From Bosea sp. (in: a-proteobacteria) (GTDB taxonomy: Bacteria; Pseudomonadota; Alphaproteobacteria; Rhizobiales; Beijerinckiaceae): a stretch of 64,000 nucleotides of DNA. The notes beneath the pieces were generated by a model. That model had not been told where the DNA came from, did no database searches, and saw nothing but the letters and a program-made list of their open reading frames with translations. The stretch spans positions 806,001 through 870,000 of the forward strand of contig NZ_JAMLIX010000001.1 of assembly GCF_023953965.1 (NCBI RefSeq), read 5' to 3'. Each line of letters starts with the position of its first letter. Positions within the stretch are counted from its first letter, which is position 1. The position numbers were made by a program, and so were the translations under genes. This document shows positions 42,728 through 52,192 of this stretch, one piece after another.

Positions 42728-44032
42728 TCAGGAACGATAGAGGTCTGCGCGCGTCAGCGGCAGGCCTGATGCTCCCTTGCGCCGCTTCGAGACCAGCGTC
42801 TGGTTGATCAGCGCCCCGCCGCGCTCGAAGGCGAGCGAGCAGCCCGCCAGATAGAGCAGCCACATCCGCGTCCGCTCGGGGCCGATCTCGGCCTCGGCCT
42901 TGTCCCTGTTGGCCTCCAGCCTTTCCCACCACAGCCTCGTCGTGCGCTGGTAATGCTCGCGCCAGCCCTCGACGTCGTGGATCTCGAAGCCGTGGCGCTC
43001 GAGATTGGTGATCGACATGCCCAGATGGTCGAGCTCGCCGCCGGGGAAGATGTAGCGCACCAGCGCCCGGTATTCCGCCGGCATCTTGTTGAACGCCTTC
43101 TCGGTCCTCTTGGCCCGGCGCGAGATGGTGTGGTGCAGATACAACCCCCGCGGCCTGAGCAGCCGGTTCACCGTGCCGAAATAGGTCGGGTAATTGCGGA
43201 TGCCGACCTGCTCGAACATGCCGATCGAGGAAATCTTGTCGAACTCGCCCTGCATCTGCGTGTAGTCGCGCAGATGCAGGGTGACCTTGTCCTGCAAGCC
43301 CCAGCGCTCGACCTTCTCGCGCGCATATTTGAGCTGCTCCTCGGCCAGCGTCACGCCATGCGCCTCGACGCCGTAATAGCGGGCGGCATGGCAGACCAGC
43401 GCGCCCCAGCCGCAGCCGATGTCGAGGAAGCGGTCGCCGGGTTTCAGGCGCAGCTTCCGGCAGATCATGTCGAGCTTGTCCTGCTGCGCCCGGCCGATAT
43501 CGCCGTGATCCTCGGTGAAATAGGCGCAGGTGTAGACCATCTCCTCGTCGAGGAAGAGCCGGTAGAAAGCGTTCGAGACGTCGTAGTGATAGGCGACATT
43601 GGCCTTGTTGGTCTCAGGATCGCCGTCGCGGGCGATCTCGTCGCCCTTGCGGTGGCTGACAGCATCCGCCGCCTTGCCCGGCGCGAAGAGGAAGCGGCGG
43701 ACGACGTCGAAGACCGCGCCCTTGGGGATGTTCCGCGCGAGCCTGCCGACCTTGCCCTCCGGCCGGGCCAGGGCGAGATCGAAGATCGAGCCGTTCACGA
43801 TCGCGATGCGGTCGGCGATATGCAGGTTGAGCAGCGTGTCGAGCCTGGGCTTGCGGATCAGGGCTGCGATCACGCCGGGATCGGCGATGGCGATGGCCAG
43901 CCCCTGCGACGGCCAGGAAGCCGGCACGGCGCTGCCGTCCCAGAGCCGGAAGCCGAGCTTCAGGCCAAGCTTGCCATGCGCCTCGGCAAGAAGGCGGCGC
44001 AGGGCCGCGAGGCGCTTGTCGGTACTGTCCAT
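42728..44032 (-). CDS. cfa: Cyclopropane-fatty-acyl-phospholipid synthase family protein
   Basis: A 434-residue enzyme. The SAM-binding motif is FLDIGCGWGALVCHAARYYG, followed by ISSIGMFEQVGIRNYPTYFG, the conserved cfa block; YFTEDHGDIGRAQQDKLDMI precedes them. It methylenates cis-double bonds of membrane phospholipids with SAM, protecting against acid and other stress. The N-terminal 130 residues form the lipid-binding region. The length is at the long end of the family. Confidence 0.92.
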   Translation of the reverse strand: MDSTDKRLAALRRLLAEAHGKLGLKLGFRLWDGSAVPASWPSQGLAIAIADPGVIAALIRKPRLDTLLNLHIADRIAIVNGSIFDLALARPEGKVGRLARNIPKGAVFDVVRRFLFAPGKAADAVSHRKGDEIARDGDPETNKANVAYHYDVSNAFYRLFLDEEMVYTCAYFTEDHGDIGRAQQDKLDMICRKLRLKPGDRFLDIGCGWGALVCHAARYYGVEAHGVTLAEEQLKYAREKVERWGLQDKVTLHLRDYTQMQGEFDKISSIGMFEQVGIRNYPTYFGTVNRLLRPRGLYLHHTISRRAKRTEKAFNKMPAEYRALVRYIFPGGELDHLGMSITNLERHGFEIHDVEGWREHYQRTTRLWWERLEANRDKAEAEIGPERTRMWLLYLAGCSLAFERGGALINQTLVSKRRKGASGLPLTRADLYRS

Positions 44033-44120
44033 GAGGCGAATCCGCTTGAGTCCGGCTGCTGTTTGGACGCTGGGCCACCGATTGGCAATGTTTCGGGGGG
44101 TTGCGCGCGGTTCCGGCCCG

Positions 44121-44324
44121 TCAGAAATCGCTGGCGATGCCCTTCACTTCCCAATCGTCGTAGCGCACGGGCTCGAGCCCGCCGCGACCATTGAGCTCGC
44201 GCTGCCCGGCGACCTCCGCCGCATGGGCGTCGATCGCCGCGCGCCGCGCCGCCGCTTCCGCCAGCGCGCGTTGCGCCGCAGGCGTGAGCGGCTTTGTGGC
44301 ATGCTGCTCGGCGTCGTCGGACAT
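44121..44324 (-). CDS. DUF1674 / SDHAF4-like protein
   Basis: A 67-residue protein with the C-terminal DUF1674 pattern (ELNGRGGLEPVRYDDWEVKG IASDF, where the RGG-EPxRYGDWE core is diagnostic). DUF1674 includes the eukaryotic succinate dehydrogenase assembly factor SDHAF4, which binds the flavinated SdhA. It may thus aid maturation of SdhA encoded at 31666. ATG 44324 is preferred over an upstream start since the conserved part is C-terminal and the extension is not family-like. Monocistronic, divergent from htpX. Confidence 0.82.
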   Translation of the reverse strand: MSDDAEQHATKPLTPAAQRALAEAAARRAAIDAHAAEVAGQRELNGRGGLEPVRYDDWEVKGIASDF

Positions 44325-44424
44325 CGCGGCTGGTTTCCTCGCGGGATTCTCTTGCAGGATCTGGATCGCCCTCACCACATAGGGCACGACGCTCGCCGAT
44401 GCGAGAGCCTGGGAAGGGAAAGCG

Positions 44425-45351
44425 ATGAACTACGTTCGCACCGGCATGCTGATGGCGGGCCTGACCGCGCTGTTCGGCGCGGTCGGCTATCTGATCGGCG
44501 GCGGCGGCGGCATGGTGATGGCGCTCGGCTTCGCCGCCGTCACCAATCTCTTCAGCTACTGGAACTCCGACCGGCTCGCGCTCGCGGCCCACAATGCCCA
44601 TGAGGTCGACGCTGCGACCGCGCCTGAGCTTTACGGGATGGTGCGCGACCTCGCAGCGCGTGCGAACATGCCGATGCCGCGCGTCTACCTGATCGACGAG
44701 GCCCAGCCCAACGCCTTCGCCACCGGCCGCAACCCGCAGAACGCCGCCGTCGCGGCGACCACCGGCATCCTGCGCACGCTGACCTATGAGGAACTCGCCG
44801 GCGTGATGGCGCATGAGCTCGCGCATATCAGGAACCACGACACGCTGACCATGACGATCACCGCGACCTTCGCCGGCGCGATCTCCTCGCTCGTCACCTT
44901 CGGCATGTTGTTCGGCTCGCGTGACAACCGCCCGAACCTGATCGTCCAGATCCTGCTCTCGATCCTGGCGCCGATGGCCGCCGCCCTGATCCAGATGGCG
45001 ATCTCGCGCTCGCGCGAATACGAGGCCGACAGGCTCGGCGGCGAGATCTGCGGCAATCCGGTCTGGCTCGCCGACGCGCTCGCCAAGATCGCGGCCGGCG
45101 TCGCCCACATCCCGAGCGAGACAGCCGAGGCCAAGCCTGCTACGGCGCATATGTTCATCATCAATCCCCTGACCGGCGGCGGCATGGATAATCTGTTCTC
45201 GACCCATCCCGACACCGGCAACCGCATCGCCGCGCTGATGGAACAGGCCCGCGCGCTGGGCATCGGCCGCGGCAATGCCGCGAGCTTCACCGCCGGGGCC
45301 GGCGCCGGCCCCTGGGGCAGCGCCCCGCGCCAGCCCGGCCCCTGGGGCTGA
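44425..45351 (+). CDS. htpX: Zinc metalloprotease HtpX
   Basis: A 308-residue membrane M48 protease. Two N-terminal membrane helices are followed by the zinc motif HELAH (residues 130-134), a further two hydrophobic segments, and the third ligand glutamate in SREYEADRLGG. HtpX degrades misfolded inner-membrane proteins together with FtsH. The C-terminal 20 residues are Gly/Ala/Pro-rich (FTAGAGAGPWGSAPRQPGPW) and probably disordered. It is one base from the rsmB start, so the two are likely co-transcribed. Confidence 0.96.
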   Translation: MNYVRTGMLMAGLTALFGAVGYLIGGGGGMVMALGFAAVTNLFSYWNSDRLALAAHNAHEVDAATAPELYGMVRDLAARANMPMPRVYLIDEAQPNAFATGRNPQNAAVAATTGILRTLTYEELAGVMAHELAHIRNHDTLTMTITATFAGAISSLVTFGMLFGSRDNRPNLIVQILLSILAPMAAALIQMAISRSREYEADRLGGEICGNPVWLADALAKIAAGVAHIPSETAEAKPATAHMFIINPLTGGGMDNLFSTHPDTGNRIAALMEQARALGIGRGNAASFTAGAGAGPWGSAPRQPGPWG

Positions 45352-45352
45352 G

Positions 45353-46714
45353 ATGGCCGATCGTTTTGCCCCGCGCCGCCCGCCCCGGGCGGCGGCCCCC
45401 GAACGCGAGGACGCGCCGGGCCTGCCGGCGCGCCGGCTCGCGGCCGCCGTCATCGACGAGGTGCTGCGCGCCCGCGTCGCGCTCGACGAGACGCTGGAGC
45501 GGCTCCTGCCCGAATCCGGGCTCGACGCCGCCGATGCGAGCCTGGCGCGGGCCATCGCGGTCACGGCCTTCCGCCGGCTCGGCACGATCCGCCACGCCAT
45601 CGACGCCCGCCTCGACCGCGGCAGCCCGCGCCAGTCCGGCCCGTTCGAGCCGATCCTGACGGCAGCGGCGGCGCAGATCCTGTTCCTCGACGTGCCCGAC
45701 CACGCCGCCGTCGACCTCGCCATCCGCCATCTGCACGAGGATCAGCGCTCGGCCCGCTATGCCGCGCTCGGCAATGCCGTGCTGCGCCGTCTTGCCCGCG
45801 AGCGCGACGCGGTCCTTGCGGAAGCCCAAGCCGACGCCTTCGGCGACACGCCCGACTGGCTCATCGAAAGCTGGTCAGCGGCTTATGGCGAAGAGACGGC
45901 AGCCGCCATCGCCATGAGCCATCGCGAGGAGCCGCCGCTCGACCTTTCCGTCAAGGCCGATCCCGCCGGCTGGGCCGACAAGCTCGGCGGCATCGTCCTG
46001 CCGACCGGCTCGGTACGCCTGCGCGAGCGGCAGGCCATCGCCGGCCTGCCGGGCTTCGAGGAGGGCGCGTGGTGGGTGCAGGACGCAGCAGCGGCGCTGC
46101 CGGTCAGGCTGCTGGCACCCCAACCCGGCGAACGCATCGCCGATCTCTGCGCGGCGCCCGGCGGCAAGACGGCCCAGATCGCGGCAGCCGGCGCCAGCGC
46201 CACCGCGCTCGACCGTTCCGGCCCGCGCCTGCGCCGCCTGAAGGCCAATCTCGCCCGGCTCGGCCTCGCGGCGGAAATCGTCACCGCCGATGCCGCAAGC
46301 TGGAAGGCGGACCCCTTCGACGCCGTGCTGCTCGATGCCCCGTGCAGCGCGACCGGCACCATCCGCCGCCATCCCGATGTCGCCTGGACAAAGCTCCCTG
46401 AAGACCGCGACCGGCTCGCCGCCCTGCAGGCGCGCCTGCTCGACGCCGCCGCCGCGCTGACGAAGCCCGGCGGGCGCCTCGTCTACTGCACCTGCTCGCT
46501 CGAGCAGCAGGAGGGCGAGGAGCAGACTTCCGCCTTCCTCGCCCGTCATCCCCAGTTTCGTCGCGAGCCGGTGCGCCCCGCCGAAATCGGCGGTTTGACC
46601 GATCCGATCGACGGCAACGGCGATATCCGCACCCTGCCGCAGCAATTGCCCGGCGAAACGCCGCGCCTGTCGGGATGGGCGGGATTTTACGCAACCCGCC
46701 TGATCAGGCTATGA
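45353..46714 (+). CDS. rsmB: RsmB-family 16S rRNA (cytosine-C5) methyltransferase
   Basis: About 453 residues. The N-terminal NusB-like RNA-binding domain (residues about 30-160) is followed by the SAM-binding motif LCAAPGGKTAQ, the catalytic Pro-Cys in DAPCSATGTIRRHPDV and the second cysteine in YCTCSLEQQEGE. It methylates C967 of 16S rRNA. ATG 45353 follows the htpX stop at once; an earlier in-frame Met would overlap htpX heavily. The final residues share ATGA with the heparinase-like gene. Confidence 0.92.
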   Translation: MADRFAPRRPPRAAAPEREDAPGLPARRLAAAVIDEVLRARVALDETLERLLPESGLDAADASLARAIAVTAFRRLGTIRHAIDARLDRGSPRQSGPFEPILTAAAAQILFLDVPDHAAVDLAIRHLHEDQRSARYAALGNAVLRRLARERDAVLAEAQADAFGDTPDWLIESWSAAYGEETAAAIAMSHREEPPLDLSVKADPAGWADKLGGIVLPTGSVRLRERQAIAGLPGFEEGAWWVQDAAAALPVRLLAPQPGERIADLCAAPGGKTAQIAAAGASATALDRSGPRLRRLKANLARLGLAAEIVTADAASWKADPFDAVLLDAPCSATGTIRRHPDVAWTKLPEDRDRLAALQARLLDAAAALTKPGGRLVYCTCSLEQQEGEEQTSAFLARHPQFRREPVRPAEIGGLTDPIDGNGDIRTLPQQLPGETPRLSGWAGFYATRLIRL

Positions 46715-48522
46715 CGGGATCGGGATCCGCGTGGCACGATGCCGCGCCGGAGGACGGAGCTTACGCGCCTTTGAGCGGCTGGTCTGAGCGACGGGGATTG
46801 GCCCAGGCCGCGATCGGCCGCGCGGCGCGGCGGACGCGCGGCCAATTCGTCGGCGCGACGCGAAAGCTCTGGCCCTTCGGCCGCAGCCATGCCACCCGCC
46901 TGCTCTTCGCCCCGCATGATCTGCGCACGGCCGATCCGACCACGGCCGGCGATTTCTATGCCGGCTACTACGCCTTCGCCGGGCGGACGCTGCGCAGCCA
47001 CGGCGAATCGCCCTTCGACGCCATGCCACCGAGCGAGGCCTGGGCGGAAGCGCTCTATGGCTTCGGCTGGCTGCGCCACATGCGCGCCGCCGACACGGCG
47101 ATCGCCCGCGCCAATGCCCGCAGCCTGGTCGAGGATTTCATCGCCAAGCGCCGCCACCGCCACGAGATCGCCCGGCGCCCGACGGTGGCGGCCCGCCGGC
47201 TGATCTCGCTGCTGTCGCATTCCCCGCTCCTGCTGGAAGGCGCCGACCACGTCTTCTACGAGCGCTATCTGCGCCATGTCTCGCGCCTGTCCGACCGGGT
47301 CGGGCTGGCGCTGGCGGGCGCGGTCGAAGGGGCGGACCGGCTCAACGGCCTGATCGCGGTGGCCTTCGCCGCGATCTGCCTCGACGGCCAGGACGGGCGC
47401 CGGCGCCGGATCGAGAGCCTGCTCTCCGACGCGCTCGACGAGCAGATCCTGCCCGATGGCGGCCACCTCTCGCGCAATCCGCGCCTGCTGATCGAATTCC
47501 TGCTCGACCTTTTGCCCCTGCGCGAGACCTTCGCCGCCCGCGGGCTCGAGCCGCCGCGCGGCGTCCTGACCGCGATCGAGCGGATGATGCCGCATTTGCG
47601 CCTGTTCAGGCACGGCGACGGTGCGCTTGCCCTGTTCAACGGCATGGGCACGACCCCGCCCGACCTGATGGCGACGCTCGCGGCCTATGACGACGCGCGC
47701 GGGCGCCCGACCGAGCACGCCGCCTATTCCGGCTATAGCCGGCTTTCGGCCGAACGCAGCATCGTCGTCGTGGACGCCGGCGCCCCGCCGCGCGGCGCCT
47801 ATTCGGTCGAGGCCCATGCCGGCTGCCTCGCCTTCGAATTCTCCAGCGGCGCGCAGCGGATCGTCGTCAATTGCGGCGCCAGCCGCTTCGGCCCGCCCGA
47901 GTTGAAGCTCGCGGCACGCTCCACCGCCGCCCATTCGACGCTCGTGCTCGCCGATCGCTCCAGCGCGAATTTCGGCATGGTGCTGGGGCAGATGCGCATC
48001 GTCGCCGGTCCCCGCGACGTCCGCGTCGCGCGCCAGGACGGCGCGGACGGCCCGGAATGGGTCGCAAGCCATGACGGCTATCGCCGCAGCCTCGGCGCGG
48101 TCCATACGCGGCGCCTCCTGCTCGCCCGCGACGGCGCTTCGCTTGCCGGCGAGGACGAGATCGCGCTCAACGGCGCGCACGCGACGCTTCCCGCCGCGCT
48201 GCGCTTCCACCTGCATCCGAACGTCCGCGTGAGCCTCGTGCGCGAGGGGAGCGGGGCCATGCTGGCGCTCGCCTCGGGCGAGGTCTGGAGCTTCGAGGCG
48301 CAGGGGCTTGCCATCACCGTCGAGGAGAGCATCTTCCTCGCCGCCTCCGACGGCAGGCGGCGCATCGAACAGCTCGTCGTCGCCTTCGACGCCGTCGCGA
48401 CGCCGCGCGTCGCCTGGCGCTTCGGCCGGATCAGCACCGCCAATCCGCGCGCGAGGCAGACGCTCGCCGCGGCGCTGGCCGAACGCGACACGGCAGAGCC
48501 CGACCCGGCGACGCCAGACTGA
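46711..48522 (+). CDS. Heparinase II/III-family protein
   Basis: A 603-residue protein. The C-terminal half (about residues 340-560) has the heparinase II/III-like beta-sandwich pattern (GYSRLSAERSIVVVDAGAPP, LAFEFSSGAQRIVVNCGASR), while the N-terminal part is alpha-helical, with the expected LLEGADHVFYERYLRHVS block. No signal peptide is visible. Its conserved place between rsmB and purH in Rhizobiales suggests an envelope polysaccharide role, but no substrate is known. It overlaps rsmB by 4 bases (ATGA). Confidence 0.87.
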   Translation: MTGSGSAWHDAAPEDGAYAPLSGWSERRGLAQAAIGRAARRTRGQFVGATRKLWPFGRSHATRLLFAPHDLRTADPTTAGDFYAGYYAFAGRTLRSHGESPFDAMPPSEAWAEALYGFGWLRHMRAADTAIARANARSLVEDFIAKRRHRHEIARRPTVAARRLISLLSHSPLLLEGADHVFYERYLRHVSRLSDRVGLALAGAVEGADRLNGLIAVAFAAICLDGQDGRRRRIESLLSDALDEQILPDGGHLSRNPRLLIEFLLDLLPLRETFAARGLEPPRGVLTAIERMMPHLRLFRHGDGALALFNGMGTTPPDLMATLAAYDDARGRPTEHAAYSGYSRLSAERSIVVVDAGAPPRGAYSVEAHAGCLAFEFSSGAQRIVVNCGASRFGPPELKLAARSTAAHSTLVLADRSSANFGMVLGQMRIVAGPRDVRVARQDGADGPEWVASHDGYRRSLGAVHTRRLLLARDGASLAGEDEIALNGAHATLPAALRFHLHPNVRVSLVREGSGAMLALASGEVWSFEAQGLAITVEESIFLAASDGRRRIEQLVVAFDAVATPRVAWRFGRISTANPRARQTLAAALAERDTAEPDPATPD

Positions 48523-48607
48523 TCCGCCCGGCGGCTTTGCCTTTTGCAACGCAGCATGATAGCCCCGCGCGGCCTTCCTTCGCCATCCAAGCCGGACCCT
48601 GATCCCG

Positions 48608-50200
48608 ATGCCGCATGAGCTTCGCCGCGTCGAACGCGCGCTCCTTTCCGTTTCCGACAAGACCGGGCTGATCGACTTCGCGCGCGCCCTTCACAGGCTC
48701 GGCATCGCGCTGGTCTCGACCGGCGGCACCGCCCGGGCGATCGCCGAGGCCGGCCTGCCGGTCAGCGACGTCTCCGACCTCACCGGCTTCCCCGAGATGA
48801 TGGACGGCCGCGTCAAGACGCTGCATCCGAAGGTGCATGGCGGGCTGCTCGCCATCCGCTCCCACCCCGAGCACCAGGCCTCGATGCTCGGTCACGGCAT
48901 CCAGCCGATCGACCTCCTGGTCGTGAACCTCTACCCCTTCGAGGCGACGGTCGCGGCCGGGCGCAGCCATGACGACTGCATCGAGAACATCGACATCGGC
49001 GGCCCGGCGATGATCCGCGCCGCCGCCAAGAACCATCACGACGTCGCCGTCGTGGTCGAGCCGGCCGACTACCCTTCCGTCCTCGCCGACCTCGAAGCCC
49101 AGAAGGGCGCGACCACGCTGACGCTGCGCCGCAGGCTGGCGCAGAAGGCCTATGCCCGCACCGCCGCCTACGATGCCGCGATCTCGAACTGGTTCGCGGC
49201 CGAGCTCGGCGACACGGCGCCCGCCTTCCGGGCGCTCGGCGGCGCCCTCGCCGAGACGATGCGCTATGGCGAGAACCCGCATCAATGGGCCGCCTTCTAC
49301 CGCACGCCCGAGAACCGTCCCGGCGTCTCGACCGCCCGCCAGGTCCAGGGCAAGCAGCTCTCCTACAACAACATCAACGACACCGACGCCGCCTTCGAAT
49401 GCGTCGCCGAGTTCGATCCGCAGGCGAGCGCGGCCTGCGTCATCGTCAAGCACGCCAACCCCTGCGGCGTCGCGGCCGGCGGCTCGCTGCTGGAATCCTA
49501 CGAGCGGGCGCTGGCCTGCGATCCCGTCTCGGCCTTCGGCGGCATCGTCGCGCTGAACCGCAAGCTCGACGCGGCGGCAGCAAAGAAGATCGTCGAGATC
49601 TTCACCGAGGTGATCATCGCGCCCGAGGCCGAGGAGGAGGCGATCGCGCTGATCGCCGCCAAGAAGAATTTGCGCCTGCTGCTGACCGGCGGCCTGCCGG
49701 ACGCCCGCGCGCCGGGGCTGTCGCTGCGTACCGTTTCCGGCGGCTTCCTCGTCCAGTCGCGCGACAACGCCGTCGTCGACGACATGGAGCTGAAGGTCGT
49801 GACGAAGCGTGAGCCGAGCGCGCGCGAGCTTAACGATCTGCGCTTCGCCTTCCGCGTCGCCAAACATGTCAAGTCGAACGCCATCGTCTATGCGAAGGAC
49901 CTCGCGACCGTCGGCATCGGCGCCGGCCAGATGAGCCGCGTCGATTCCTCGCGCATTGCCGCCTGGAAGGCTGCCGAAGCGGCGAGGACGGCGGGATTGG
50001 CCGAAAGCCTGGCCAAGGGCTCGGTCGTCGCCTCCGACGCCTTCTTCCCCTTCGCCGACGGGCTCATCGCGGCGGCGGAGGCCGGCGCCACGGCGGTGAT
50101 CCAGCCCGGCGGCTCGATGCGCGACGACGAGGTGATCAAGGCCGCCGACGAGGCCGGCCTCGCCATGGTCTTCACCGGCCACCGCCACTTCCGCCATTGA
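48608..50200 (+). CDS. purH: Bifunctional AICAR transformylase / IMP cyclohydrolase
   Basis: A 530-residue enzyme for the last two steps of purine biosynthesis: formylation of AICAR and ring closure to IMP. The N-terminal MGS-like domain starts with RALLSVSDKTGLIDFARAL and holds GFPEMMDGRVKTLHPKVHGG; the C-terminal transformylase domain has the catalytic Lys-His in IVKHANPCGVA. The C-terminus GGSMRDDEVIKAADE and VFTGHRHFRH is typical. Co-directional with the heparinase-like gene, with an 85-base gap. Confidence 0.98.
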   Translation: MPHELRRVERALLSVSDKTGLIDFARALHRLGIALVSTGGTARAIAEAGLPVSDVSDLTGFPEMMDGRVKTLHPKVHGGLLAIRSHPEHQASMLGHGIQPIDLLVVNLYPFEATVAAGRSHDDCIENIDIGGPAMIRAAAKNHHDVAVVVEPADYPSVLADLEAQKGATTLTLRRRLAQKAYARTAAYDAAISNWFAAELGDTAPAFRALGGALAETMRYGENPHQWAAFYRTPENRPGVSTARQVQGKQLSYNNINDTDAAFECVAEFDPQASAACVIVKHANPCGVAAGGSLLESYERALACDPVSAFGGIVALNRKLDAAAAKKIVEIFTEVIIAPEAEEEAIALIAAKKNLRLLLTGGLPDARAPGLSLRTVSGGFLVQSRDNAVVDDMELKVVTKREPSARELNDLRFAFRVAKHVKSNAIVYAKDLATVGIGAGQMSRVDSSRIAAWKAAEAARTAGLAESLAKGSVVASDAFFPFADGLIAAAEAGATAVIQPGGSMRDDEVIKAADEAGLAMVFTGHRHFRH

Positions 50201-50261
50201 CGGCGGCACCGGGGGCAGGACAGCTTCGCCGGCAGCTGGGCGTCAGGAAACGAGGGTCCGC

Positions 50262-51440
50262 ATGGAGAAAGCACGAAAGCCCGGCGCGCTGCTGAGGGAG
50301 CGCGTCGGACACCAGCATGCGCGCGTTTCCTATGTCGAGCTGTTCTTCGACCTCGTCTTCGTCTTCGCGATCACCCAGATCTCGCACACGCTGCTGGAGC
50401 ATTTCAGCGGGCTCGGCCTGGCGCAGGCCGCCTTCCTGCTCGGCGCCGTCTGGTGGGTCTGGATCTATACGAGCTGGGTGACGAACTGGCTCGATCCCGA
50501 GACGACGCCGGTGAGGCTCATGCTCTTCGGGCTGATGTTCCTCGGGCTCACGATGTCGTCGAGCCTGCCCGACGCCTTCGGCGACAGGGGGCTCGTCTTC
50601 GCCGGCGCCTATGTCGCGATGCATCTGATCCGCTCGCTGTTCACCATGGCGAGCCTCAAGGGCGCCTCCCCCGCCAATTACCGCAATTTCCAGCGCATCA
50701 CGATCTGGCTTTGCATCTCCGGCCTGTTCTGGATCGCCGGCGGATTGAGCGAGGGCCCGCTGCGCTTCGGCCTCTGGCTTACGGCGCTGGGCATCGAATA
50801 TGCCGGCCCGGCACTGGGCTTCCGCGTCGCCGGGCTCGGCCGCTCGACCACGAACGACTGGGATGTCGAGGGCGGCCATTTCGCCGAGCGTTGCGCCCTC
50901 TTCATCATCATCGCGCTCGGCGAGTCGGTCATCATGACCGGAGCGACGGCCGCCAAGCTGCCCGTGACCGCGGTCAACCTGACCGCCTTCGTCAACGCCT
51001 TCGTCAGCTCGGTCGCGATGTGGTGGATCTACTTCCATATCGGTGCCGATCGCGGCAGCCGGCTCATCGCCCATTCCGACGATCCGGGCCGGATCGCCCG
51101 CATCGCCTATACCTATCTGCATATCCTGCTGGTCGCCGGCATCATCCTGGTCGCGGTCGGCGACGAGCTCGTCATCGCCCACCCGCTCGGCCATACCGAG
51201 ACCAAGACCGCGATCGCGGTCGCCGCCGGCCCGGCCTGCTATCTCCTCGGCAATCTCCTGTTCAAGCGGGTGACGGCCGGCTGGTATCCGCTCTCCCATC
51301 TCGTCGGGCTCGGGCTGTTCGTCATGCTGGGCTTCTGCTCCGGCCTGCTGCCGCCGCTCGGCTACAGCCTCAGCGCGACCGCGATCCTCATCCTCGTCGC
51401 GTCCTGGGAAGCGCTGGCGCTGCAACCGAAGGACGCCTGA
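50262..51440 (+). CDS. Low temperature requirement protein A (LtrA) family
   Basis: A 392-residue membrane protein with about 11 hydrophobic segments. The family start VSYVELFFDLVFVFAITQIS is diagnostic of LtrA (LRGSFVE FFDL-type motif). The name comes from a Listeria cold-growth phenotype; molecular function is unknown. It is 62 bases after purH and starts a group with a small membrane protein and a YbaK-type editor. Confidence 0.88.
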   Translation: MEKARKPGALLRERVGHQHARVSYVELFFDLVFVFAITQISHTLLEHFSGLGLAQAAFLLGAVWWVWIYTSWVTNWLDPETTPVRLMLFGLMFLGLTMSSSLPDAFGDRGLVFAGAYVAMHLIRSLFTMASLKGASPANYRNFQRITIWLCISGLFWIAGGLSEGPLRFGLWLTALGIEYAGPALGFRVAGLGRSTTNDWDVEGGHFAERCALFIIIALGESVIMTGATAAKLPVTAVNLTAFVNAFVSSVAMWWIYFHIGADRGSRLIAHSDDPGRIARIAYTYLHILLVAGIILVAVGDELVIAHPLGHTETKTAIAVAAGPACYLLGNLLFKRVTAGWYPLSHLVGLGLFVMLGFCSGLLPPLGYSLSATAILILVASWEALALQPKDA

Positions 51441-51443
51441 GCC

Positions 51444-51722
51444 ATGCATACGATCAAGGTCATCGGCCTCGGCTTCGCCCTCATGGGCCTGCTGCTCTTC
51501 CTCGCGCCGCGCCTGTCCATCTCCTCCGGGCGGCCGATACCCTTCGCCGTCAGGCTGTTCCTGCCGCTCTGGTTCGTCGGCGCGCTGGTCAATCTCTGGA
51601 TCGGCGTCAGCCGCGCGGGCTATACCGTGATGGAGGAAGCGCCGATCTTCCTCGTCGTCTTCGCGGTGCCGGCACTCGCCGCCCTGCTGATCCTGTGGAT
51701 GACCTCGCGAATCGCCCGATGA
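51444..51722 (+). CDS. Small three-helix membrane protein
   Basis: A 92-residue protein with three predicted membrane segments: IKVIGLGFALMGLLLFLA, LFLPLWFVGALVNLWIG and FLVVFAVPALAALLILWM. No family recognised; size and pattern recall uncharacterised Rhizobiales inner-membrane proteins. It starts 3 bases after ltrA and overlaps the next gene by 4 bases (ATGA), so it belongs to this operon. Confidence 0.7.
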   Translation: MHTIKVIGLGFALMGLLLFLAPRLSISSGRPIPFAVRLFLPLWFVGALVNLWIGVSRAGYTVMEEAPIFLVVFAVPALAALLILWMTSRIAR

Positions 51723-52189
51723 GCCTCGATTCCGTCCGCGCCTTCTTCGCCGCCAACGCCCCCGACATCGCCGTCATCGTCACCGAGGACAGCAGCGCCA
51801 CCGTGCCGCTCGCCGCCGCGGCGCACGGCGTCGAGCCCGGCCAGATCGCCAAGACGCTGTCGCTGCGCATCGGCGAGGAGGTCGTGCTGGTCGTCACCCG
51901 CGGCGATGCAAGGCTCGACAACAGGAAGGCCAAGGCGGCGCTCGGCGGCAAGCCGCGCATGCTCGGCCCCGAGGAGGTCGAGGCGCTGACCGGCCACCCC
52001 ATCGGCGGCGTCTGCCCCTTCGGGCTCAAGACGCCGCTCAGGGTCTATTGCGACGTCTCGCTTCAAGCGTTCGACATCGTCGTGCCGGCGGCGGGCTCGA
52101 CCCATAGCGCGCTGCGCATCGCGCCCGGACGCATGGCGCAGCTGACGGGCGCGACATGGGTCGATGTCTGCCAGGAGGCGGCGGAATAG
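51719..52189 (+). CDS. YbaK/EbsC-family aminoacyl-tRNA deacylase
   Basis: A 156-residue protein with the family pattern: GQIAKTLSLRIGEEVVLVVT, the editing-site region RGDARLDNRKAKAALGGKPR and HPIGGVCPFGL. YbaK/ProX-type proteins hydrolyse mischarged tRNA such as Cys-tRNA-Pro or Ala-tRNA-Pro. The start ATG 51719 overlaps the upstream stop, giving coupled translation. Substrate specificity is not readable. Confidence 0.9.
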   Translation: MSLDSVRAFFAANAPDIAVIVTEDSSATVPLAAAAHGVEPGQIAKTLSLRIGEEVVLVVTRGDARLDNRKAKAALGGKPRMLGPEEVEALTGHPIGGVCPFGLKTPLRVYCDVSLQAFDIVVPAAGSTHSALRIAPGRMAQLTGATWVDVCQEAAE

Positions 52190-52192
52190 GCG

